The notes under the pieces were generated by a model. It did not search any database. It was given only the letters and a program-made list of their open reading frames with translations, and was not told the DNA's origin. Shown piece by piece: positions 13,201-25,200 of a stretch of DNA of 64,000 nucleotides. The DNA comes from Eonycteris spelaea (Eukaryota; Chordata; Mammalia; Chiroptera; Pteropodidae). Positions within the stretch are counted from its first letter, which is position 1; every line of letters begins with the position of its first letter. The stretch covers positions 1 through 64,000 of the forward strand of contig PUFA01000551.1 in NCBI GenBank assembly GCA_003508835.1, in the 5' to 3' direction. A program made the translations under genes and the position numbers.

Positions 13201-16200
13201 AAATTGTTAATTTTCATTTGAAAAGACTTATTTCAATGATATACAGGTACTATACAAAGTAAAGATTTATGACACCAAATATAAAATTAAAAGAAAAAAA
13301 CATTTAAACAGTTCCTGATGTTTCCACTGCCACGACCATTTAAAGTGTGAATGCCACTAATACACGTAAGGACAGCTCAAGTCTTTAAAAAAAAAAAAAA
13401 AAAAAAAAGCTGCAGGAGGATTTTGAGATCTTGCTCCCTGGCACATGTAGTCAGTTCGGCTCAAATAAACTTACAAAAATTCTCTACAGGTTTCGATGTT
13501 TCTTAACGTCAACATTTACTTTGCAAAGTATGGCAGAATTCCGAACAAGCCCACCCAGGACTACCTTGCAGACCTGGACCCAGTGCTAGGTACACCCAAG
13601 GCCCACTGTGCCCCACTGACTCCTTGCTTTGCATTGGGTGAACTTGGGTGAGTCTTCTCTCAGAATTCTAGGTCTTCTAATTTTAAGTAGGCAGGCCATG
13701 ACTTTATTTGAGCTGTTCTTAGAAAATCCTCGAGGTAGATAAGTTGAAATAACTAAGGGAAAGGGAAAAAATGGTTTGTTGCTTTTAATTTTGGATTGCT
13801 TACTGAGGGTCTGAAAAAAATCTTTGCCGGCTGAATGAGAGCCTGAACTCTCTTTAGCTTCAAAAGAGAAAGGACACTTGCTTCTCCAACCTGAATAACC
13901 AATGGGGTGACAATAGTTGTTTAGATCCCTGAATCTGAAGTGGCAGAGTTGGGTGCCAGGAGAATTCAGTGAAGCTGATCCTGTATAAGTTTACCCTGAG
14001 AGAGGATGCTTGAGAGAGGAGCCCAAAGCATCATGGTTCTGACAGCATCTGTTGAGTTCTTGCTTGGGCATTCTTAAGTGACAAAGAATCTTTGTGGGGT
14101 TATCTGTGGAAAAATTTTCTTTAGGGCATAAAGCAGTCCTATAGGGGGATATCTGCCACATATGGCTTGTGGAGACATGCATGTAAGGGCTGCTTTTTCC
14201 CAAAAGTTTGTTTAGACGCTACAGATTTAAAAATTAACATGGAAAATCATTCTTCCCTGCCAACAAGGCTCAACAGTAGCCTCCCATTAATACTAAAATG
14301 GCCAAGGTGAGGATCCTTTGATACTTCTAAAATATTTTTTTACATGCACAAGTAGAAAAAGCTGGCTATAAAATAAGCCAGAAAAAACAGAAAGCATATT
14401 TATTTGGTCTCTTGAAGCTTCGAAAATAGGATTTAGATAAATGGATCAACCCATGATGTCCTTTAGGTGTCAACTCAATTTTTTGAGGTATTAAAAATGG
14501 CTGTCCTTACTTTAAAATGGGAAAGTCATTTGGAACTTGACTGGTCAAGGACAGATATAAATTGTAAAAGGCCTCCAAAACAAAATTTGGAGCCAACTAT
14601 TCTCTGTGTCTATCTGTGTATGTCTATATATGTATGTTATAAATGTAATTTAGATAATTTTCTACATCTGGGTGGTATTACAATTAACTTAAAGACAAGT
14701 ATTTTTAAAGACTGGGTATTCTAAAATTCTCAGGATATCTAAACTAACACAAATGTTTTTCAAGTTCATGTGAACCAAAATTAATCCTTAGTAAATAAAA
14801 GCTATCTTGTTTGTTGGTTTAAGTAAAGCAGCCATATCTTTATTCTACATGGGTTTTACAAAAATAAGTCCATGTTAATAATTGACTTTGATGTCTATGA
14901 AACATGTTTCTAAGGTTATAAAATGTCTTAAAATATATTTGCCTGTAAAAGAGCCTATGTTTCCAAAGGTTATAAACCTACCAAACTAAAGAATGTTAAT
15001 TGCTTACTTCTTAGTTTTGAGGTTTTACAGATTAAAATTTCAATATATGTACAAATAACTCCGCAGTATTCCAGAATGGCCCCCTAGAACTCCTGAAAGG
15101 ATTTGTCTGTTATGTTAAACTGCATAGGAAAATAAGAAATAGTCAGGACTATGGGAAACCCAAGATAGCCACTTAGTTCTTCCCTGCTCCCTGGCTCTCC
15201 ATTTTTTGGTTTTCACATTCTTTATGTATCATTGTGCATTAAGCTGAACTTATATAAGAAATATATTTATGAGCTGACATTACTGAAAGGAAACATCTTA
15301 TACTATTGCCACAAAAATGCTAAATTGATAACCACTTCCTTTCACAGTGAGTTCCCAGGAGACAAAGACTACAGATATTATTTTTTGGAAAGGACATCAA
15401 AATAAAAGATATTCTCCAATCTCAATGGAAGGGAACTTATCAGGTACCCAACCATGAATGGACTTTCACCTCACCTCTGACACTCGCCTCCTATAACGGA
15501 CATCAAAGACTCCTCGAGGATGAGAAGCTACTGACATCAGAGGTAGACAGCTATCTCAAGAAGTCAGTGAGGCCTGTATAATACCTACAGATTGATATTG
15601 AACTTAGAATATATTTTGCCTGTCTTTACCTCTTTGTTAATGATATTAGTCATAATAATACTTATACTTGTTGAGTTTTTCTAGTCCAACTGTTTATAAT
15701 TACTGAATATGTATAAGATTATTGTTAATATTCAGCCTCAACTCAGATCCCATTGTTACAGTGTTGCCCCATCTCTAATGGTCAACAATACTGGTACTTC
15801 TTAGGAGCGAGCCATTCATTCTAGCACAGTGAGACCACACTGCCTGACCAAAAGGTTGGTCATCAATGCATCCTTTGGACTGATGTATGACCAAAACGGG
15901 GAACTGAGTACCTCTCTCACAGAAAAAGATTTATGGAAAGTAAACTCGCAGGGTGATCTGATTATAAATTCCTAAAAGGCCAGGTCATATTGGGTGGTCA
16001 CACCCCAGGCAAGCCATGTCCATATCCATTATTTCTTTGCCTGCAGGTTAACACACACCTTTGAAAAGCCTCTTCAAATCTCTCCTCTAAGGTAATCTTC
16101 CTGGAGAGTAATAGTCTTAGCTATCCTGTAATCCAATCCCGCCTTGCTTTTCCCACTTCATGTAATCTTCCTTTCATCTTTTTCTTAATTTCAAATGCAT

Positions 16201-19200
16201 GAAATAAACTGCAAAACCTATTCTGTGGAGAATCTGAGATCTTGCTCCTTGACTTGGCTCAAATAAACTCATAAAAATTAAAAAAAAAAAACAACCTATA
16301 AATATTTCAGGAACTTGTAAGCTGAAAATCAGTAACTACTAATATGTTGCTAGAGACACAAACTTATTCTATTGGATAGTGAGTTATCAAACAACCAAAC
16401 ACATCAAAACTTCTAGGAAAATCTATAATTTTATGCTAAAAAGCAAACCTTTAAAACAGTATTAATTGCATACCCATTAAATCCAGTGACAATTTTCAGT
16501 ATTCTTTCCTTCATTTCATCAAAGGGAATATATTCGACATTAGGGTTGGGTGGACCTCTTGGTTCAGGAGCTGATGTTCTGAAATCATCCATCACTTTCT
16601 CCAGTTTGAAAATAAAATAGCCTTTAAATTGGGACCACTGAATCCTATAAGAAAAAAATAAAAAAAATATAATACCACGCAGCTTTATATTTCTTGAACA
16701 TAAATAACAAATACAGAATTTACCATCACTAATGCTAACAAAATTAAGATCCGAGTTAGTAGTAGTAAGATGTTTTCGTTCAGTAGAATTGCACCACACC
16801 CCATCAATCTGACTCACAAGCTCCACAGCAGTTCCATTCATTTCTCCCAACACCTGACCCAAACGAAATCCAAATCTCTGATAAAAACTTTAAAAATTAA
16901 CTATCTCTGGTTGAAAGCCTATTTACACGCTAAGTCTTAATCTTAGCATTTTTGAAACATTATTTTTTTCAAGTCTATGCTGCATAACAAACCTAACCAG
17001 GGAGGTGTTACTCACTCATTTTAAATAGGTTATCAGAAATTGGCCCCAGTTCACATTTATAATTTTAGGTGTATGAGTCAGAATGACACTATACCCTAAG
17101 CTCTTAATATCCAAGCTATAATGCTTATACAGACTAGTAAAGGTTTCTTGTATTTGTTTAATAGCAAAATAAACTTCAATTTCTTTTCTTTTGCTTTCAG
17201 CTATTATTTTCACTATCTTTTGTCAAAGGAAAGATACATCATAGGTTCCATCCAACATGTATCTGCAAAATAAAAATACATAATTTCCTTAAGTACATTT
17301 CATATCTATTAATTTATTATGGTAATAAAACATCTTTTCATCCCTATCCCCTCATATTTTACCACTATTATAAGGAAATTTTGTTATGACACCTGCCCAA
17401 AGAGCCTAAATCCAGAAGACTGTAGAGTCAGGGATGCCAACCATTTCCCTAGACAGTACAACCATTAGTGGTAGCATATAGATCTCTTACATAGGTGACT
17501 ACTTATACAAAATAAGGGGAGCGCTAATCTACAATCACTATTTCCATCCCATCCGGCAACCCTCTAAAGATAGTGTAGCATTTCTCAAAGTGTGGTCCAA
17601 GAGGTCAAAGCTATTTTCATAAGAGTTGACTTTTTCACTGTGTTGCCATTTTCATTGTTGGTGCAAAAGCAGCAGTGGGTAGGTAAAAATGACACTTCAG
17701 TACAATTCAAGGCAGCAGTACCAAATTGTACTACTAGTAGTGATTACCTTCTTCACCACCAAACTCACAGTAAAACAAAAAAAATCATGATACAACTTTT
17801 GAATACACACTTTTTATTTAATATTATGTGTAACAAAAAGAGAAGTATACACAAAAGATTTATGTTGCACATAAAAATACAATGGATATATCAAGGAAAA
17901 ACAGTGGAATATTGTTCCCAGCTGAACTACTTGTTTTTTTTTTTACTTGAAAACACTGTCAAACAAATATTATGCTTATTCAGACCAGCATATATTTGGT
18001 GGACATTTTCTCAAAAATGAAGTGAGTCTATCACTGCAAGATAACTGAAAAGTCTAGAAAATATTTGTCATTGTAAACTTAAAAAGTTCCTGATACATTT
18101 CTAAGACATTTCAAAATCAGTAAGTGTTGATATAAAAGGCTTTGTATGATATACAAAAATTATTATATTATTGAAGGTATGATACTAACAAGAATGAAGA
18201 GGCAACCCACAGAATGAGAGAAAATATTTGTAATCATAAATTTGATAAGGTGTTAATATCCAGGATATATAAAGAACCACAATTCAACAACAAAAAACAA
18301 ACTGGATTTAAAAATGAGCAAAGTCCTTGAACAGACATTTTGCCAAAAATATACTAATGGCCAATAAGCACATGGAAAGATGCTCTACATCACTAATCAT
18401 TAGGGAAATGTATCAAAACCACAACTAGAACCTCACATCCATCAGGCTGCCTATCAGCCAAAAAAACACAGAAAATACCAAGTATTGGCTGGTAAGAATG
18501 TAAAGAAATTGAAACCCTGTGCCTTGCTAGTGGGAATGTAAAATGGTACAGCCTCAATGGAGACAGTATAGTAGTTCCTCAAAAAAAAAAAAAAAAAATA
18601 AAAATATTATCATATGATCCAGCAATTCCATTTCCAATTCTAAAAGATCCGAAAGCAGGAACTCGATCACATACATGCACACCAATGTATACAGCACTAT
18701 TATTCACGAGAGCCAAAAGGTGGAAACTACTCGAATGTTCAACAGATGAACAGATAAACAAAATGTGGTATATACACATACAACGAGGTATTATTCAGCC
18801 TTAAAAAGGAAGAAAGTTCTGATATATGATACAATATGGATTAATCTTGAAGACATATGCTAAAGTGAAATAAGCCACACACATACAAAGGAGTATTTTA
18901 TGATTCCACTTATATGAGGTTAACTAGACTACTCAAATTCAAAGACACAGAGAGCAGAAAGGTATTTGCCAGGGGCTGGGAGAAGGGACGGGTGAGCATT
19001 ACTATTTCACTGGTTACAGAGTTTCAGACTGAGAAGATGAAAAAGGCCTGGAGAAGGTGGATGGTGGTGGTTGGTGGCTGTAGCACAAGACTGTGAATGT
19101 ACTTAATGTTACTGAATTGCACATTTAAAATGCTAAAGCTTGTTATATATATTTTACCCCAATTAAAAAGTCTTGAAAAACGGGCAAAAGATTTGAATAA

Positions 19201-22200
19201 GCATTTCTCTAAAGAGAAACAAATGGCTAGCAAGCACATGAAAAGATGCTTAACATTATTATCCATTAGGGAAGTGCAAATCAAAACCATAATGAGATAC
19301 CACTTTACAGCCATTGACATGGCTATAATCAAAAAGATGAACAGTAACAAGTGTTGAAAAAGATATATGGTGAAACTGGAAATCTACACATTTCTAGGAA
19401 GGATGTAAAATGGTGAGGCCATTTTGGAAAATAGTCCAGCAGTTCCTCACAAAGTGAAGCATGAATCTGACATGTGAACCTGAAAACTCCAGTCTATTAA
19501 ATGAGTGAATTATATGGCATGTGAACTGTATTACTATCATAAAAAAATTTGGTGAGGATGACTATTAAAAGCTATTTGCATGATTACTTTTTCCCTCCTT
19601 TCCCTAGTCTATTTTGGGAAGGGAAATTTGAAGTTCAACAAACAAAGGCAGCACACTATAAGTTTTGACATGCCAAATGTTTATTTCTGATTAAAAGTGC
19701 TAGTGGTTATAAAAATTTATGTTTAAATCTCACTAGATTCCCACAGGCATTTAATATGCAAACACATCATGGAAGGTTATTGAAATAGGAGCCTTGTGCT
19801 TTTAATTTCTTAAATTAAGAATTCTTCAGGTAGTTTTAATAATCACCAAGTCGTAACCTCTTTTATGAATAGGACTTCCATACACAAAAAGTTTTTTGTT
19901 ATCTCATCGTTCCATTAACCACTTGCCGATCCACCTGTGACACTGTCCCCTCCAAAAATACCTGTGCGCGTGTAGAGACACATCCATGAGTGTCAACACT
20001 CCCTCCTCCACCCCCACCCCCCACACTATTGGAAATAGCCAGACAAGAAGTGATGGAGGCTAGGTAAAGTGAACTAAGAGAGCATCAGAAACTCTATGGC
20101 ATTAACTTATCAGACAGGAATTAAGTCACATAAACTGAAATGAACTATGAACTTTGTATTTTAAGTTGCAAATATATCTAGCAGAGTTATGCTAAATTCA
20201 ATCCAAGAGATGCAATTCAAGAGTTACTACACCATGTACAGATGAAAAAACACTCCCACCAAATGTGAAAGATATACGTCTTTGTTGTAACACAACTATT
20301 TGATAAAAACAAATGCTTCCCTGAAAATTACACAATCTGAACACAAAAACAGGCCATGAGCAAATCAAGTAAAAATTTGACAACAAAAATAATTTTCTTA
20401 GGAATGCAATTATTGGATGAGTACAAACTAGAACAACCAAAAAAACTTACTTTCAACATGAACATAAAATTATTATAAACACACATGCTCATAAAACATT
20501 TCAACTTCAGAATTCCTCCACATAAAAAATTTCCCCCAAAAATACATACCCAGAATTTAAATCTACTTTGCTAAAATTAACCCAAGAATTTACTGAAATT
20601 CATTACCCATTAATTTTTAAAAAGCAACCTCATTTCCCTTTATTTCATTTTCTTCTCTTTCCCTTTCACTTTTCCCTTTATTCATTTTCTCCTCTAGGAA
20701 GGCAAAACAACCCATATCACTAATGAATATATCCTATTACCAAACACTACACTGAGCTTTTCTCTCCATAGGACTCACAAGTCTAAAACAGACATGCTTA
20801 CATACAATTCTCAGGTTAAAGGGTTAAAGGTGCTTTTCAGAAGGTCGTGGGCAAAAAAAATAAAATAAAATAAATTTAAAAAAATCCATCTTTTATATTC
20901 CTAGCTCATTCTAGAACACTTTAGTGGCCAGTGGCCACCATTTTAACTTGCTGCCCCTTACAGTTCTAAATACTATTAAGATTACTATTACTCTCTACTT
21001 AGCCTCACTGCTTTCCACACAAAATCTGTGTGGGAAGCCAATACAAGACAGCTCTACCACCTCCGAGGGATAGTAAATACTGTACTTATTTGTAAATATC
21101 AATGGGAAAATTGGAAAGATTAATGAATAAAAACAAAAAAGAAATTTAATGGGGCTGATCATTCATGCAAGGTGACAGGCTTACTACAACTTAGAAAACA
21201 CCTAACTTTCAAAAAACAGCTATCTGAATTGACAGACTTCAAGTGTCATAGAATTCAGTCTTAATTAGGTGACTGGACTAATGAACAAGAACAAGTGAAT
21301 TTAACCTGAATATTGAATTAAATGAGTGAAAGACTGGCAAAAAAACACAAAAAAACAAAAAAAAAAAACAAAAAAAAAAAAACAAAAAAAAACCATTGTG
21401 AACTGCTTACACAAAATCATGACATTTTTAAGAATTTTAAAACACGAATTACTAGTCCAGAAAACGTCTATAAGTGGGGTCCCCAAACAAGAAAACATTC
21501 CTTTTACATTACTATACCATATCACGTTATATTTGATTAACTGAGCAAATATTAAAATATGTCAGTGGAACTGAGAGCCCAGAAAAAAAAAAACCATACA
21601 TAAATGCAAACTTGGTATATGGAAAGCACAGGACTATTCAGTAGGACTACTAATCAATCATATGAGAGTTTAAAAATAAAAGATATATTTTTTTCTTTTC
21701 TGCAATATCCACAGTAGTCATGATAAAAAAGGAGAAAATACAGAAAAATAGAAACATAATAAAAATTGACCACAATATGCCCAGTGATCATCACTAATGT
21801 ACCTTTTAGTACATTTTTCATTAATCTTTGTTCTTTTTATTTACTTATTTAAATTTGGCATTTTAGTTTGATATCCCTTTGTTTTTTCACCTTACATATG
21901 GGACCAATAGTCTTTGGAAGTAAGATTTTTAATTTGCATCACATATAGTTGTGCCATTATTTATTTAATAGCTACCATTAAAAAAAAGTTGAGGGTTGCT
22001 TCTAGCTCATTACAATTAAAAATATCCTGGGACGTGGTTCTGTAGTGTAGCGGTTAGCATGTCTGCTTTACATGCAGAAGGTCCTGGGTCCACGCCCCAG
22101 TGGAACCACGGTCCATTGTCTACAGCCATGCCACCCTGAACAAGCCTGATGTCTGATCTCGGAAGCTAAGTAGGTCGGGCCTGGTTAGTACTTAAATGGG

Positions 22201-25200
22201 AGACCACCTGGGAAGACTAGGTGCTGTAGGCATAAATAATAATAAATTAAAAATAAATAAAAATAGAAATAATTCTGTGATTAATATCCTAATAATAAAC
22301 TTTGTAGGTATCTGTTTATTACCTTAGGATAAATTCCTGTAGGTTTACTGAGTCAAGTTTAGTTTGAAATATAAATATCAAGACATTTAATACATCCTTT
22401 CAAAAGTCCCTTTTAAATGCTGTACCACTTTTATTATAGTGCCATCAGTATAAAAACACCTGTTTTATTCAAGTATAATTTTGCAAAACTCCTATCAGTT
22501 TGATAGTAGAAAAGCTTTACTCTGCATTTCATTTATTGCTAGTTAAATTGAATATTTTAACCTAAGTTTACTGGCCACAAGACAGTTCTTTCATGTGTGA
22601 ACAGAACTTCTGCAAGCCTCATCTGGGGTTCCTCAACTCTGATCCCAGTGACGTTGTGAGCTGAATAATTCTTTTCAAAGGAGGAGGTCCTATGTATTGT
22701 TGGATGTTAAGAAGCATTCTTGGCCTCTACCCACTAGAAGTCAGTAGCACACAATCCCCGCTCTCCCTTAAAGTTGTGGCAACTATAAATGTCTCCAATA
22801 ATTGCCAAAAGTTCCCCGAGAGATAAAAATTATCTCCAGTTAAGAACCACTGCGCCCCACCTTAAAATTGTCTTTCTTACTCTCATGGTATTATGGAAAA
22901 AATAAATTACCATGTGACACAAATATGTATATAAATTTTGGAATCTTATTTTGTACTGACTGCCTCAAAAAGAAATTCCAAAGGCATTGTAAAAACAAAA
23001 ATCAAAAAAAAGTTTTTATATAAACGTTGAAGTGACACTAAAATATTTTTCTCATTTTTCTTATTTTGAATCTACCTTTGAAATATTACACATTTTTTTG
23101 CTCAGAAGCTTACATCTGAAGATGGCATGGTACCTGCTTCAAAGCAATAAACTCTTAACATAACTTCTGAGGAGAAAGTATTTGCCATTGAAAGTGAATT
23201 TTTCAAATTAGAGTGCTAACAAATGATAGTTGTACACATAAAGAATCCAGTCAAATGGAAAAGAAAGCTTCAACAGGTAAAACAAATGTTCTGGTAATAC
23301 CTCAGTGTCAACTCAGGGGTTTTTCTGGCAACTTGTATATTCATGATAAGGAGTCTAACATTCTAAAAATTCAAGTTACTTTACTCATCCACCTTTCCCT
23401 ACCAATTAAAACAAAAGGTTCAAGAATAGTGTGTTCTGGGTTAAGTCTCATTTATGCTTAAACTTTTCCCTAACCTTACTGAAAATCTAAAATTATCTAT
23501 TGGTGTTTAGAAGTTTGCCCCCAGAATTATGTGCTACTTTAAAATTACAAATTAAATAAAGGCATAATTATTTAGAAAGCATTTTCCTATATCTACATAC
23601 TCTCGAAAGGAAGAAAAAATAATTATTAAAAGCACAGCATCTACCGCAGAAAACATTTGTACTCTGATCCAAGAATTGTCTGAACATGTGGAAAATGGGC
23701 ACATCAACACTGAAATGGATAATATTTCCTGAGAATCTCCATTTATACATAATGAAACCAAGAAAACTGGAAAAAAAATTTTTAACTGGAAATATTTTTA
23801 GAACAAAACTGACAAGCTCACAGCTAACATCATACTCAGTGGTGAAAAGCTTAGAGCTTTTTCTCTCAGATCAGGAACAAGACAAGGATGTCCATTTTCA
23901 CTTTTATTCAACATAATATTGGTAGTCCTAGCCAGAACAATTAGGCAAGAAAAAGAAACAAAAGGCAACCAAGTCAAAAAGGAAAAGTAAAACTGTATCT
24001 ATTAATAAATAACATCATATCACATAGAGAAAGACTCCACCAAAAAACTTTTAGAACAAACAAATTAAGTTGCAAGGTACAGAACTGAGGCGCAAAAATC
24101 AGTGTGTTTCTATATACTCAATAACAAACTATTGGAAAAATAAATTAAGAAAACAATTCTATTTATAATAGCTTCAAAAATAATAAAATACTTGGGAATA
24201 AATTTAAGTAGGTGAAAGATTGGTACATTGAAAACTGTGAAACAATGATGAAAGAAACTGAAAGACAAATAAATGTCAAGATATTCAAGCTCATGGAATG
24301 GAAGAATAACTATTGTTAAAATGGCCATGGCCATGCTACCCAAAGAAATCAAGGGATTCAAAACAATCCCTATCAAAATTCCAATGGCATTTTTCACACA
24401 GAAAAAAAAAAAAATCCTAAATTTGTATGGAACCACAAAAGACCCTGAAACCAAAGCAATCTTGAGAAAGAAAAACAAAGCTGGAGGCATCAGAATCCCA
24501 AGTTTCAAACTATCTAACAAAGCTAATCAAAACAGTATGGCATTGGCATAATAAAACAGATACACAGATTAATACAACAGAACAAAAAGCCCAGAAATAA
24601 ACCCATGCATAAATGGTCAATTAATTTTTGACAAAGAAGCCAAGAGTATACAATGGAGAAAAGGCAATCTCTTCAATAAACGCTGGGAAAACTGGACAGC
24701 TACATACTAATGAAACTGGACCATATCTTAAACCACACACAAAATCAACTCAGATTAAAGACTTGAAATGTAAGGCCTGAAACTTACTTTCTTCTAGAAG
24801 AAAACATAGGAAGTAAGCTCTCTGACATTGGTCTTGGCAATAATTTTTTGTATTTGATACCCAAAACAAAAATAAGTGGGACCTCATCATATTAAAAAGC
24901 TTCTGCTCAGCCAAGGAAGCCATCGACAAAATGAAAAAGCAGCCTATGGAATGAGAGAAAATATTTGCAAACCACATAATTTGTAAACCACAAATCAAGC
25001 AAGGAGTTAATATCCAGAATCACAACTCAATAGCAAAAACAAAATGAAAAAAATCCAATTAAAAAAATGGGCAGATGATATGAATAGACATGTTTCTAAA
25101 GAAGACACACAGGTGGCTAAGAGGTACATGAAAAGGTGCTGAACATAACTGATCATCAGGAAAATACAAATCAAAACTACAATGAGAACACCTCACATGT

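Larger units (their letters stand above)
5500..16473 (-). other. PPP4R2: PPP4R2 intron 3
   Basis: 11-kb intron. Apart from the elements listed separately (CA and TACA repeats near 7.2 kb, an old L1-like stretch at 11.1-11.7 kb and an ERV copy at 13.4-16.3 kb) it is unique AT-rich sequence. A MIR-like tail lies near 6330-6440. No second gene, tRNA or long open frame was found. Confidence 0.85.

Noticed and set aside
21301..21544. Lysine-rich and phenylalanine-rich open frames
   Set aside because: Produced by an A-rich low-complexity tract.
22036..22108. A functional tRNA-Val(UAC) gene
   Set aside because: The B box is damaged, the acceptor stem has two wobble pairs, and the sequence runs directly into 5S rRNA with an AT-rich tail and flanking repeats. 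It is a SINE head.
22118..22233. A functional 5S rRNA gene
   Set aside because: It has small internal deletions and substitutions relative to 5S rRNA, no T-run terminator directly after it, and is the second module of a SINE.
24110..24551. 136-residue minus-strand and 92-residue plus-strand open frames
   Set aside because: Both are readings of an L1 ORF2 remnant; the minus-strand one is the antisense shadow.
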